Positions 1 through 13,169 of a stretch of 64,000 bases of DNA are shown piece by piece. The stretch is from contig VDFB02254978.1 of the NCBI GenBank assembly GCA_007258455.2, positions 124,001 through 188,000 on the forward strand. The letters run 5' to 3'. The translations under genes were made by a program, and so were the position numbers. The notes under the pieces were generated by a model. The model saw only the letters and a program-made list of their open reading frames with translations. It did not search any database and was not told where the DNA came from. The number at the start of each line of letters is the position of its first letter. The stretch's first letter is position 1. The DNA comes from Sequoia sempervirens (Eukaryota > Streptophyta > Pinopsida > Cupressales > Cupressaceae).

Positions 1-2057
1 TATCACTAGTAGTTTGAGAAGCTTCACTTTTTCACAAAAGAAACACCTGCTATGTGGAGAAATGCTGCAAACATCTTAGATGAAGAAGAGGAACAAGCTA
101 ATATTGAGGTTGGACGACCCATATTACCACCACCCGCGTGGCAATAAATATCTTCCTTTCTTCCATAAAATTGAACTTTTCTAGACGATCTCACACAAAG
201 TTAGGATCCCCAAAAGAAGGTCTACTGGTCGTCACTTTAAACTTAGGCATCTCAGTTCAAAAGCAATCAAAAACCGTATTTCAACACTCTACCTCAACAT
301 AAACAAATTGTTAGTAAACTTTTATGAACATGCATTGAGGAAATATCCACACATGTACATGTTCTTTATGAGTCAAAACCTAGGTCTTTTTCATGATAAT
401 CAACCTATCTAAAACCTTGGTCCTTTTCATGGTTTTGAACACCTCTAAATGATCTATCACACAATCAAAATCTGTAGGGGAAGATCTACATGCCGCCATT
501 ACAAACGTAGGTATCGTAATTCAAAGTTTGGTAGGAAGTGGGCCTTAATACTTTATTGCAATCATGACCTCTTGTTAAGAAACTATTATGCTCGAGCTAG
601 GAGGAGCGAACCAAATTTACATACCCACATCTATCGTCTCATTTAGGTCAACATTAGTCTTCAAGATTGGAAAACTTTAGAGGTCTAGCTTCATTCTCAC
701 TACCTTGGTCTTGGAAAACAAAGGCTCACTTTAAGTCAACATTGGGTTAAACACTTCATTCACCCCTGCATCAAATTTCATCCTTCACCTCATTTAACTT
801 TGCAAAAGTTTTGAATACACCAACATTTTTTGACTTGGACACCAAACCAAAACCCTAACTAGGCTACTTTGTATGTGAAATGTATCCTTTTCCATGCATT
901 TAGTTAAGTTAGTTATCATCCTTGAACTAGTTCATCTTGAAGGTCACAAGTCTACCCTAAAGATTTCCAAGTTCATCAACATACTTTATCCCAACATCAA
1001 AACATCAAGTGTAAGTCAAAAGTGTTGTCCCAAAATGTTTGCAAAGATCACTCTCCAGATCACCCATATTTTCATCTCCCACTATCATCATTGCTCCAAA
1101 AATGCCTAAACAACCTAAGTACTAAACCATTAATTAACAAAAACTAGAAGACAATAACAAAAAAGGGACCACAAGATCCTCTAGGCAGTCTCCAATGTTA
1201 CGCGTTCCTTCAACCTCCAAACACCCCTGTTCACAATATCCACCGAAATTAGTACTTGAGAGCGGTTAATTACCAAATGTTTTGCATCCCTTTATTCATA
1301 TCAATTAACTTTAATCTTTCACAAATATCATGCAACTTAAGCGAAAAAGGGAAAAAAGGTAAGCTTAATATAGACACAAAACTAGGTGAATTCTAACTAA
1401 AATGGATGACAAAATGTAACTCATCACCTATCAATAGCTTGCACTTACACAAATTCTACACCTAGCTTCAAAGAGCCATGTCAAAACCTAAAACATACAA
1501 AAAAAATGAAAAATAAAAATAATTGTCACCTTGATGAAAACTTGGCAAACATGCATCCTGGTGACAAAAAAAGAGAGAAGAAAATAGTAAGGAGAAATTA
1601 TCCGTCCAATAGTGAAAACCACTTTGGTGGCACTTTGGAGAAGTACCATCGTGAAAACCTAGCAAACAGGTGCCATGTGTAGTTAATATTTGCTCCATCA
1701 TCTACCATCATTCTATTTGGTTTACCACCCTCGCTCATAATAAACTTGCTTTCACACTTTCTCATGTCATCCATAATAACGCTTAGTTGTGCTTCCCATA
1801 GCCTGGAACGGTTGACATTTTGCGTCTTTTCACCTTCCATATCCATCCACAATAAGGCTTATCCAATCCCATCCCTAATACATTGGTCCTACACCCGACT
1901 GGTGGCAAGTACTTAACTCATGTCTTCAATGGATCCTAGACTTGGTATTGGAGGTCACTATATCAAAAATTCAAAAAAATTAAAACATCAAAAATCCAAA
2001 AACATCCAAATAACCTTCAAAATCCCAAAAACAATGTCATGTCATGTCAGTCCAAGT

Positions 2058-2337
2058 CCAGTTGAACTACGATGTTTATGTGAATTGCTACGTAGGCAAG
2101 GCCATCAATCGATGAGTCCTCAAGGCACTAGGTTAGTCCTTTAGGGTTTGTTGAGTCGATTCAATTATGATTCAGTCCATAATAAATAAAACAAGATCAA
2201 GTCAGTTGAACTACGATGTCTTTATGCATTGCTAGGTAGGAAAGACCATCTTCAATGATCCCCCGAGGCACTAGGTCTGTCCTTTAGGGTTTGTCAAGTC
2301 TATTATCATCCATAATAAATTAAACACTTTGATTATA
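2058..2337 (+). repeat. Diverged two-copy tandem repeat, period about 144 bp
   Basis: The motif GTTGAACTACGATGT occurs at 2061 and 2205. Each is followed by a GCTA(C/G)GTAGG box, a GAGGCACTAGG-like box and CCTTTAGGGTTTGT. The same pair is in copy B near 35584-35863, so it predates the duplication. Confidence 0.8.
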
Positions 2338-3056
2338 CACAAATAGTCATCTGAGTCTTAACCAAATCATGAACCAATAAACAAACTATCCAATTAGTCT
2401 TCAAACCAAAACTGGTCAATTGCCTCATCAATCAAAAACATCAAACATCAAACTTGTCAATTAATGGTCTTATACAAGATGCGTCATTGTCTAAACTAGA
2501 CTCAACATCTTATATGACTTTCCTCATTTCTTGAAATCAGACCTAACCTTATCATTTATTTTATACAAGAGATATCTTTCCTGTAACGCCTCCCCAAAGA
2601 ACCCTAGAGGACAACACATCTAACTACGCTAATGACACAATTTTTTTTTTAAAGTGCAATAACAAGAAATGTAAATCATATCTAAACATAACATATAAGC
2701 TAAGCTATGTCCTCTAAGGTTCAATGACTGTATTACAAACAACCTACTTACAATACCTAAACATACATTGTGGATTAGCTAACAACAAGAGTTCATCCTA
2801 AATCCATTGCATTAAATGAATATACACATACATCTCCATATTATAATATCAGATACATCGTCATTAAAAATCATATAATAAGAACCAATGGATACATATA
2901 CATTCTCCATTACATGGGAGTACACCATTACATTGTTACAAGCTTTCATCATTGCTTCCCTTAATACAACGGGAAGAATACATCAAGATTCCATTAAATG
3001 ATACAAATGATATACAGATACAATACATAACATGTGCAACTATCTCTCATACTGGT

Positions 3057-3326
3057 ACAAGATCTAGAATTTGCTACACAAGGTACATCCTTCACGCACA
3101 TGAACAACAACAAGGGAAACCCAATGGAGGAAAAATCACAATCCACCCGACCATGTGGAACCCTAAGGCCCACCCCCTATGCTAGGAGATAACAAGATCC
3201 AGAATTTGCTACACAAGGTACATCCTTCACGCACATGAACAACAACAAGGGAAACCCAATGGAGGAAAAATCACAATCCACCCGACCATGTGGAACCCTA
3301 AGGCCCACCCCCTATGCTAGGAGATA
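3057..3326 (+). repeat. Recent 135-bp tandem duplication private to copy A
   Basis: Units 3057-3191 and 3192-3326 are nearly identical; the clearest difference is GATCTAG against GATCCAG near the start. Copy B has one unit only (about 37633-37767). This accounts for the 135-bp offset step between the copies. Confidence 0.95.
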
Positions 3327-3532
3327 ACAATAAGATACCACTACATCAAGCAGTCGAGAAGACAAAAGGCTAACACAAAGGACTAAAGATGGTTCCAACA
3401 TAACTCAATACAACATGAACATCACATAACAGAGACACCACTTCTAGAGGCACACAAACAAAAAAGGGGAACACAAGACTAGGGAATGCTAGATTGCAAT
3501 AGGGAGGAGTGTCATCACATAGCTTGCTATGG

Positions 3533-3850
3533 GTTACCCTGGCGAATCTTCCTAGTTTCCCGACCCCCATCCTAGGTTACCCTGGCAACCTCTACCGATC
3601 CTCGACCCCCATACAAACTCATGTGGAATCAACATACCTTTCATGAGGACAAGGCAGTTGATCTTACCATTCTAGGCCTTCCCATCTCATCTCAAGCCTA
3701 AACGAGCACTTGAGCCATGAGTGAGGCATACCATTATCTTGCTTAATGTGAGAACTACCCAACTCCCTAATTCATCTTAGGTTATCACTAGATTAAAGGA
3801 ACTCTCAATGAGTTACCCTGGACACCACTTTGGGTTCCAACCCCCATTGA
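3533..3850 (+). repeat. Three scattered GTTACCCTGG ... CCCCCAT modules
   Basis: GTTACCCTGG occurs at 3533, 3576 and 3812. Each is followed 20-35 bases later by (G)ACCCCCAT or AACCCCCAT. The same arrangement is in copy B (from about 37974). The first two modules lie 43 bp apart and look like a local duplication. No function is known to me. Confidence 0.6.
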
Positions 3851-6637
3851 GAGCCACTCCCCCTACTTGCAACTGGAAGACCCAATTCATCAAACAGGGT
3901 AAAGCCATCTTGCACACTAAACAAAACCACAAGAAACACATATCCAGAGCAAGGCATGACCATATTGCTCACAAATCACAACCATAATAACAAGTAAATA
4001 GTGCAAGGCTAAGGACCCTCTTGCACACAATTCAAGCACATAATCAACTATTTTCAAAATGAAATAATCATGAAAACCATCAAGCAAGAAACTCCCCCTA
4101 GCCTTTGGAAGTCTCTCAATAACCATTTGGCACAAAGAGCTCCCTCCATAAAACAATAACCAAAATCAACTCAAAATCAACCACAATAATCAAAATCTTC
4201 TCAATTCCACTAATCAAACACTTTTTCCTATCTAAGAAAACTAATAAACATTGCAGTCATGAATTCAGCTATTAATGAATACAAGAAATCAACATTTATA
4301 TAGATCAACTAGCTCATTCACTTAATTTTAATCCTTCAATAATCCAAATACAATTAAATCAATTTTGTTTCTTTCTATTTTAATTTTCCAATTCATTTAG
4401 CTTTCATAATCAATTAATTCTTAAAGGCAACAAATTTTCTTAACTATAACCTTACTATACACATGCATACAAATGGTCAAAATAAGGAAAGAGAGCAAGA
4501 CAATAAGAGATGTGCTAAAAATGCAAGAAAAAGCTTACAATAAAGCAATATCGATTAAAGAGACAGTCGACCAAGCTAAATGTAAAATGGTAGTAACTTC
4601 AAGGCCTGCAAATCATGAAAAATCATGCAACTAAAAAGACATAACAAAACCAAAAATATGCTATCCTTTTTAAAAGATTTCATGCAACTTTGACAATCAC
4701 AAAAAGAGCTAGAAGTATGGATTCAACCATGCCAACAAAATTTACATCCAGTAACAAGCTTCAACATAAAAGTTGATTAAAGATTGAGATGGCTACAAAA
4801 CACGGAAGGAAAGGACAACCTTAAACTGAGGTAGCTCTCTTTTAGATTCAAAATTTGTTCCAATAGACAAAAAAGAAACAAAGCACCACAAAGACATGAT
4901 TTACATATAACTGACTGCCAACATAAAGCATGTATATCAATTGCATATATAAATCAGATTTACCAAGCATTTTGAGATTATACGATTCAATAACAAAATC
5001 TACCGAACTCACCTGTCATAAGATTTAGTTTGGCTCCATTAGCAGAGCTTGTGGAGGTAGAATATATGGCAAGCATTGCTTGATATCATTATCATTCTCT
5101 ATACGCACTGATTGCAACTCACCTAAACAAGATGAATCTTCTATAGTGTATGTCCCGTCAATTGAAGAGATCAAATTATATGATCGGGGTAAGAGGCATA
5201 ACCGATTTTGGAAGGCAACCATTAGAAGAAATATGCGAGGTGGGTGTATCAGACAAGAGTTTTTTTGTAAGAATTGTTGAGGATGAAAATGGTATTGGAT
5301 TTTGAAAAATTTCAAGCAGAGGCGACTGACTGGTGTGACGCTACAACATATCCATTTTTTGCAGACAAATATTATTTCTTCCCCCTCGAAACCCCCCAAA
5401 AAATTGACAATTATTAACGAAGGAAAACTGTTATTTTTTGAAAACAAAAATAAGATAAAAATCTTGTAAAATAACAAGTTTCTATTCTACGAAGAGTCCG
5501 AAGTCATGCATGTGCTCCGAGCAATTCTTTTTCTATCTTTTTACTTGTTTTTATAGTTTAACCATTATCTCTTTACAATTTAATATTTATTTTATAATGT
5601 AATATTTTCCCACATTTCTAATTTATTATAATCCCATCGTTAATAATAAATATAAATACTTTTTCACTTAATAATTTAATTTAATAAATTAACCAAGAAC
5701 AACATTTAATAAACAACTTAAACTAAACAACCTAAAACAACATTTATCAAACATCATGTTCAAGGGTGAATCATGGTGGGGCACTACATTTCCTGAAACT
5801 AGACATCACCATAAATCAATTCAGTCATTTGCCTTATATAGGTGGTTACATGATTGAAACCATATTTGACGTCTTATATGACATGTTTTCTCTCCTGAAA
5901 CTAGGCATTGCCAATCAATCAATTAGTCAATCACTCTCAGTCAATCCTATTAGCAAACAAACACTTGTAAACGATCTGTATGGTTGTTGACCTTGTTGGT
6001 CTAGATTGTCTTATCTTTTAATGATTTGTTTTGGTCATGTTACTGGACGCCTTGAGGATGTCCCCAGAAGGATTTAGAGGAGTGATGATGTCTCATGACC
6101 TGCTTTTCTTTTGATTGTTGCTTGTGGATTGTCTTGGCAAAAAGACCAGGGCATCTTCGTTCCTAGTACATGAGTCATGACATTCCTTGTCTGTTAATTG
6201 TCTGTTTTGTAAGTGGATAACTACGCACACCTTGGTCTATGTCATACCATGGTGTTTATTATCCATTGACCATATTTTTTAATGCCCAATGATAATTAAA
6301 TGCAAAGCCTAGTATCTATCAAGCAAAATATCAATCTTTCTTTATCTCCACTGACTCCATGCTAATATCCATGCTAACACTTCTTCTATCCACATCTTGA
6401 TGGTGTTCTGTGACACACAAAACTATCCTGCATAGATAATTATGTTAGAGGCATGTAGGCATCATCATAAACACATTGTCTGCTATCCAAATTGCTTATC
6501 GAAAGATTTTTCAATTTTTTTGAAAATTGACAAAATTCTCTAAGGGGGCATAGGTCTACCCCCTTTTCCTATCAGCACACTGGGGCATATTTTTGTACTA
6601 AATTTCTTTGACACAATGTGATAAACTGCATTGTATC

Positions 6638-6651
6638 GAAGAGGGGCAAAA
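6638..6651 (+). promoter_or_regulatory. Polypurine tract of LTR retrotransposon (copy A)
   Basis: GAAGAGGGGCAAAA lies directly against the LTR start TGTAGACAC. In LTR retrotransposons a purine run here primes plus-strand DNA synthesis. It identifies the following LTR as the 3' LTR and the upstream DNA as internal. Confidence 0.8.
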
Positions 6652-7581
6652 TGTAGACACTGATAAATGTCCTAAGCCCGCGAACACCATTTTTCCTTGT
6701 CAATTCCCTTTCTTCCTTACATAATTGAATAATTTTAATTATTTGATTATTGTATAAAGTCATATTTCTTCTATTAATTAAATAATTTTAATTATTTAAT
6801 TATTTCACTTTTCCCTTTTATTCTTCCTTTTGATTAATTAAATAAATTTAATTTATTTAATTATTTACTAATTTTTCCTTTTCCTCCACTTTTGAATTAA
6901 TTTGTTATTTTAATTAAAAGTCAGCTTTCCCTCTTCTTCTATAATTAAATAAATGCTTTAATTATTTAATTATTCACTTTCCCCCCGAAATTATTTTATT
7001 TTTATTTTTTATAATTATTTAATTTTCTCCAACAACTTCTTTTTCTGTGTCAACCTCTTATCTATGCCATTCTTATCTTTACCTTTCTCAATTAATTTCC
7101 TCCCTTCATTGAATTATTTTATAATTCAATCTCCAACGTCCATCCTTATCTAAACCCTAATTTTTCCCTAACCCTATTTCATTGCTCCTCAAGCAATCAT
7201 GATCATTAATTTTCATGTCATATTGGCTTCTAATCCTAGCCCTTCATTCAAATTTGGTTTTCTATAAAAGAGACCTATCATTGTCATTCTATTCCAAATA
7301 GATTGAATACAAGCACATGCTATTCAAGGAGACAAGTACAATCTTCAATATTTTGCTATCATTATCACTAGGCTTATTATTGCATATTCAAAATTTGAGG
7401 GCAATCAAGCATATAAAGCAAGATGGAGAAGGACAATGGAGGTGAATCAGCCATGGCATATGAATATTGATAATATTGCTTCATATTTTATGTTTTTATG
7501 TTCATTTGTGCTTCATTGTTGGTTTAGGGACTCAAGTTTTATTGATTCATGCCTTTTAACTTAATTTTACCCTATTCTACA
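6652..7581 (+). mobile_element. 3' LTR, 930 bp (copy A)
   Basis: The ends form a perfect short inverted repeat, TGTAGA...TCTACA. A TATA box (TATAAAA) is at 7263-7269, which would place transcription start about 30 bp later. The U3 part holds several nearly palindromic ATTAATTAAATAATTTT-type blocks (about 6720-7020). The LTR ends directly against LINE coding sequence, so the element inserted into that LINE. The downstream flank begins GCCCC. No matching 5' LTR with that target duplication is visible. The family (Gypsy or Copia) cannot be decided from this part. Confidence 0.8.
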
Positions 7582-8870
7582 GCCCCAAATAACAACTCAG
7601 ACCAATGCAACCTTAACGATGCGCTAGATTGCATCCTAAACTTAACCACACCAGAACAGAACCACACCCTTACGAGGCCTTTCAGGAAGGAGGAGCTAAA
7701 GTCTACCACCTTTGAAATGCATCCTAACAAGGCTTCGGGACCCGACAGTTTCCCTGCCTTATTTTATCAGAAATGTTGGCACTTCTTGAGGAAGGAAATT
7801 TTGAAAATCATAGAAGACTTTAGAAAAAGAAAAAAATTGTCAAGGAAATGAATAACATAGTCATTGCTCTTATCCCCAAAAAGGATGACTTCAAAACATT
7901 TGATGACTTTCGGCCCATCTCTCTGGAACGTGATATATAAAATAATAGCAAAATCTTTAGCTTCAAGATTAAAATTGGTGTTGGAACATGCTATTTCCAG
8001 TACGCAAGGAGGATTCACCTTGGGAAGAGAAATCACATATAGCATCATTGTGGTGAATGAGGCACTCCACTCAATCAACTATGGAAGACAACAAAGCATG
8101 ATGATAAAATTGGATGTAAGTAAAGCCTACGATAGGGTAAAGTGGTGGTTCCTAATGAAAGTTTTGGATAAGCTAGGCTTCTATGATAACTGGCTGAAAA
8201 TGATCTATTATTGCATTTCAACAGTACATTTTTCTATGTTTATCAATGGTACTTCATGTGGGTTCTTTAAAAATTCCAATGGCTTGAGGCAGGGAGACCC
8301 CCTCTCCCCACTCTTGTTCGTTCTCATGGTCGAGGCCCTAAGCCGCATGATCGATTTCTAGCATTTAAATGGCAATTGGAGTGGCCTATCAATAGCTAAC
8401 AATGTAGACGCACTCACACATGTCCAATTTGTCGATGACACAGTCTTATATGGAGAGGCCTACATGCGGGAAGCTACGATTATAGAACAAACAATGGAGA
8501 AATATGTAGAGTTGTTGGGGTAGACTATCAACAAAAATAAGTCAAAAATTTACTTCTTCTTTATGAAGAAGTCAGTGCAAAAGATAATTGCTACCCTGCT
8601 CAGTATGGGTATTGATTCCACACCATGCAAGTACCTGGGGGTACCCATTTTCAACGGTATAATCAGATCAAGCCTGTGAAACGAAGTAATAGGAAATGTC
8701 AGAATCAGGCCTCCTCTTGGAAGGGTAAATGGCTTACACTCGCTGGGAGAATAGCCTTGATAAAAGTTGTTTTGTCTGCCATTTTGATCTACATGATGGC
8801 TTGCAACCAACTAACATCAAAAGCCTAAGATTCAATTAATAACATCTTAAAGAAGTTTCTCTTGGATGGT
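7582..8870 (+). pseudogene. LINE reverse transcriptase region (copy A), inactivated
   Basis: This is the RT part of a plant L1-like LINE. Visible landmarks are a pre-RT segment with NKASGPDSFPALFYQ (about 7725-7770); RPIS near 7911; motif A, LDVSKAYDRVKW (about 8110-8145); motif B, GLRQGDPLSPLLF (about 8283-8322); motif C, FVDDT (near 8430), which keeps both catalytic aspartates; and the post-catalytic KYLGVPIF (near 8630). The reading is broken by a stop near 7850 with a frame change, stops at 8359-8361 and near 8521, and another frame change around 8660. The LINE's 5' part, including ORF1, is cut off by the LTR at 7581. The same lesions occur in copy B, so it was dead before the duplication. 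Confidence 0.93.
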
Positions 8871-9930
8871 TCAAACGAACAAAAGCGAATTCCGTTAATC
8901 CATTGTAATAAAGAGAAACAATAAGGAGCATGGTGGCACAGTATAATAAATTTAAAGTATCATAACCTAGCCCTGGGCACCAAAATCGTGTGGAAAATGT
9001 ATGAGACACCAGGGAAGCTATGGTGTAGAATACTTCAGAGAAAATATTTGGATTTCCCTGATCGAAGAAGAATCTTCACAGTTGCCAACCCTCCATCGGG
9101 CTCTAATATTTGGTGTTTCATGTTAGAGTGCAAAAGATTAATTATTGATCATTTAACCGGACAGATAAACGATGGGCATTCAGCTAATTTCTGGTCGGAT
9201 TCCTGGAATGGTAATTGATCGATGGAAGAAGACAGTGCTTAATCCCTGGGTGCCTACTCTTCATGCCTCAATAGGGGATAAGGTGGTAGACTATGTGGAG
9301 TTTATTGCTAATGCGGACCATAATTGGGTCTGCCTTGACCAGTTGTCGATCGACGAGGCTGCTAAAACAAGACTTAAAGAAGTAGCCAACTCAGTCAGTA
9401 TATGCTCAAATGGGGCATGAGATTGAATTGTCTGGTGTGCCTCAAACTCGAGTTGATATACCGCCAAAATGGGCTATGTGTTGCAATGCTGTAGTCAAGA
9501 TGGGAATTGACCCAAAAAACTTTGCTGGGGAAATGACATTCTGTCGAAGGCGGGTGTCTTCGCTTGGACCACACTACACCGAAGATGTCTCACCAATGAT
9601 CAACTATGGTTGATTGGTATTCAAGGTCCCTCAAGATGCATTAAGTGTAAAGCTGCCACAAAAACTGCGGACCACTTCCTACTCAACTATCGGGCTTTGT
9701 TGTCGCTTGCTAGGATTGGCTCCAACACAAATTGTCATGGTTTGACCTCGAGGCTGTGTGATCTAAAAGCATGGTTCAACTGCTGGCCACCACCAAGACA
9801 CTCATCTGTATGGGACAAAATTTGGGCGATTGGTCCCTCAATAGTGGTTTGGCACATCTTGAAGGAGATAAATCGAGGAATATTTCAAGACATGGTTGCT
9901 TCTAGGGAAAGGTCATAGATGGGATAGAGA
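8871..9930 (+). pseudogene. LINE RT-to-zinc-finger region (copy A), inactivated
   Basis: This continues the LINE polyprotein. An RT thumb/linker segment has WKMYETPGKLW and a SANFWSDSWNG motif (about 9180-9210), typical of plant LINEs between RT and RNase H. A zf-RVT-like segment follows, with C-x2-C...TADHFLL near 9637-9685, then a WDKIWAIGPSIVVWHIL segment (about 9805-9870). Several frame changes and stops split it into pieces of under about 100 codons. Copy B (51762-52824) has the same layout. Confidence 0.88.
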
Positions 9931-10104
9931 GAGGCATCTACGAATGCATGATGGCTGCCACCAAAAAAATCTACATATGTTGTTCTCTAGTTGGGATGAC
10001 GTGATCATGAAGCGTCTGTTACTCCTCAAAATCCCCACGGGGTTCACTAGTTTGGGGCTCGAAGACAAAAGGAAAAATGCCAAAGTGGTTAGCACCACCT
10101 AGTG

Positions 10105-10545
10105 GTCGTTTAAAAAACTTCGATGGTGCCTCAAAAGGTAACTTGGGCGCCTCGAGTGTGGGTTTCTTGATAAAAAAATGAACATAGTGGGCTCGTTCGG
10201 GCCTTATCAAGAAAGGTCCCTTGGGCCACTAACAACGTGGCATAATTTGAAGCCCTCAACATTGGTCTCTGCCAATGCTGCTTATAAGGTCTCCATAACA
10301 TCGACATAGAAGGTGATTCAAAAATTTGTATTAAGGCGGTCAAACGCAACCAAATGGCCAATTGGAAGCTTCAATTGTACCTTTTAACTATTCCTTCATC
10401 ATTGATAGGCATCCCGAACTTCACAATCTCCCATATCTTTAGAGAGGTGAATTTAGCGACAAACCTATTAGCAAAACTCAAGCATACAACAATTAATTCC
10501 TGTTATCTCTGGTTCCCTTTGTGATCCGTGGCCATCTAAACAAAG
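10105..10545 (+). pseudogene. LINE RNase H domain (copy A), inactivated
   Basis: The start FDGASKGNLG (near 10118-10150) holds the first catalytic aspartate. After a frame change come ATNNVA-stop-FEAL, the IEGDSK motif with the second aspartate (near 10310), and a C-terminal FREVN...NLLAKL motif (about 10440-10485), where the final aspartate of the usual (A)DLLA is replaced by N. At least one in-frame stop and one frameshift disrupt it. It completes the RT, zf-RVT, RNase H order of plant LINE ORF2. Confidence 0.85.
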
Positions 10546-13150
10546 CAATCGAATTGGACAGTGAATGATCTCCCTCTCTCTCGCCACCTTTCTCTCAGTA
10601 CTCCAAGTTAAGACAACCCCTAGGACATCAGATCGCGAGGAAACGTTCACAAAATCCTCTATGGGATTTCCTCTCTGGAATTGCTAATCATATCATGGCT
10701 AAGAAGACTGATAAATACAGTGAAAATATCTAAGACCCTAGTTGACAAAGACTCCCTAGGCTAGCCATTATGAGAGTGTAGGGCATGCATGAAAACTACT
10801 ACAAAATTGCTAGTTAGACTAGTCCACATAGTATTGAAAACATAAGAATCCAATGATAATTATTTAGCATTTCATTAGGAAATAAATTCCCCAATTGAAG
10901 CTCACCTATTATATCATCATAGGCAATGACAACTTAACTAGTGGATAGTTGATGGTAGAAAAAAATATTGAATGATCCATAGTCTATATCTTACACCAAA
11001 TCCATATAGCTAGAGAGGAAATTAGAGATGATACCAAAGTAGTAAAGTATCTTGGTACCACCTTGAAGATTATCACCTAAAATAGCTTTGAAGGCCTTTT
11101 CCAACATGGGGCTAGTCCATAGAGAAAATATCCAACATGGGGCTAGTCCATAGAGAAAATATATGCCAGCAAGGTGAAGTCAATTGGACCTAGAATGAGT
11201 GGTTACAATTTGTGGAAGTATGTAAATCCTTCTATATCTTTCCATATCACCACTTGTGATAGAATGTAGAGAAGAAGAGTAGGATAACAATTGAAATAGT
11301 AAGAGACCTTAAATAGTAATGTGCCAACAATCATACAAACGAGGTGAGTAAAGGGAAAACTATTGAATCCACATTTACTATTGATTCAAAGGTAGGTTGT
11401 GGTGGTATTGTAGAGTTAATGAAATCCTAAATAAAAGAACTTCATATGAAAAATGGATTTAAAAACTAGCTTCCTATAATTGTTGACCACATGGAGTTGT
11501 AGGGTGAGTAAATGAGTAATTTGGCTAAGAAGATTTAATTGGTGCACACACTTTAGCAATTTGAAAGGGTGCATGAAATCAGATTATGTGATCATTACGA
11601 AAAATGATATATTTAAATCTTGATATTTTGTGTTTGACGATGATTCATAAACCACAATTTTTTCAATTTGGTTAATTCTCATATTGGCTAGAATATTTGT
11701 AGTTTGATTTGCTTCTCTATAACAATCGTTGAATTCATATGAGGAAAAGTCGTCCTTATGTTGTGTATGAGACATAAATTAGTAATTTTATTTGAGAAAG
11801 AAATTAGGCTTTTGTTTGGGTAGTGATGACCTACTTGTAGAGAAGAAAAAAGAAAAAATATTAACATTAATTAAAATCATAAAAAAATTTAGAAACTATG
11901 CTTTTAGATCTACAAAAGTCTATTTTTTTGTTTCTCAAAAATGTTATTAATGTGAATAGAAGTGGAGGTAATGTTGCATTTTTCAAATAATTTCAAAAAG
12001 TTTGTAATTTGGCATTAAACACTACTACACATTTTTGTTAGTAATTACTTCTTTCCAAAAATATTCTAGCTAGATCTATTTTAGATAGACTTGTTGGTTG
12101 AATCTATTTTGAATAGAAATATTATTATCAAATCTATTTTATAAAAATATGAATCTAACTAGATTGCATCATTGATGATGTCCCAGATTGTACTTAAAAT
12201 TTGTCCTAATTGTTTTTAGTTTCCTCCTATTAAAATTTCAATGTGATTTTTTTTAAGTTGGAACTAGTTAGGTCACATAAATGATGTGTTATAATTGGGT
12301 GAACTAGTTAGGGTACAGACCTCCTACTTAGAATGTCTATTCAAGATCCCAAACTTGGTTTAGTCATTGTTTAATGTTATTAATGTATCCTATATTGCAT
12401 GATAGAATATGATGTCTTAATTCTCCCTAATTGGTCATTTATCTCAAATTTTGTAATAATAAATAGGGGCTAGAATTTCTTTCTTTCTTTAATGTTATCT
12501 TTCTCTAGATTAATCACTTGAAGGTAAGACCTTCTCCCAAGAAAGGAATAATATAAAGATAACATCCATAAGAGAATAAATTACCATAGTAGTCAGCTAT
12601 AAAGCATCTATACAAAAAATGAAGGAACATTAAATTACCATTACAAACATATAATCCAAAAAATAGTGAAAATAGATATAAAATCATAAATGCCACTCCC
12701 TACAAACACCACAACCATAACCAAAAAATCATAAATAGCAAGGAAATCAAAACTCTCCAATACAAAAATCTTGAATTATCTACCACATTACAATCCACTA
12801 GGTATCCAACCTCTATTGCATCAACGTTCTACTTTACATCCCTTAAGACACTACCAACTACAGGATCAGGTGATGAGAACCCACTTCATGAAATAGATCC
12901 TTCTTATGCTAATCACTACGGATCTTATTTGCACAAAAGATTAGAATTGTGAAGTTGCTAGAGACCTCTAGAAAACACTATAAATTATCATGAAAGTTGT
13001 CAACACCTTCCCTACATTTACACAAGAATCATGAAAAAATAACTTGCAATGAATAACTTCAATTCTTCATTGTCTATAGCTATAAATCTTAACACCATCA
13101 CTAATAATTTTCTTCCACATTTACTACCACCTCTTCCTTAAACTTCAACA
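10546..13150. other. Unassigned AT-rich interval (copy A)
   Basis: No convincing gene. On the minus strand, 11584-11775 reads YREANQTTNILANM, like the C-terminal end of an RNase H domain from another LINE, but nothing else of that domain was found. A 31-bp perfect tandem duplication lies at 11101-11162. This interval may hold the LINE 3' continuation and the left half of the older MULE whose right end is at 14070, but no left inverted repeat was found. Confidence 0.6.
11101..11162 (+). repeat. 31-bp tandem duplication
   Basis: Units 11101-11131 and 11132-11162 both begin CCAACATGGGGCTAGTCC and are identical. In copy B (53995-54056) the second unit differs by one base. It arose before the large duplication. 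Confidence 0.95.
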
Positions 13151-13169
13151 CCACCATATCCTTTGAAAT

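Larger units (their letters stand above)
1..6651 (+). mobile_element. Decayed internal region of an LTR retrotransposon (copy A)
   Basis: No open reading frame longer than 150 codons and no gag, protease, integrase or RT motif could be recognised. It is assigned to an LTR element because it leads without a break into a polypurine tract and an LTR at 6652. The segment just upstream of the tract is T-rich and non-coding, as is usual before a 3' LTR. Internal repeats are listed separately. The first roughly 80 bases continue a short ORF seen whole in copy B (33429-33605). Some of the region may belong to other, older insertions. Confidence 0.5.

Noticed and set aside
5025..5477. 150-codon minus-strand ORF as a gene
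   Set aside because: No domain; in copy B the frame is broken (only 39626-39841 remains), and it lies in a decayed retroelement.
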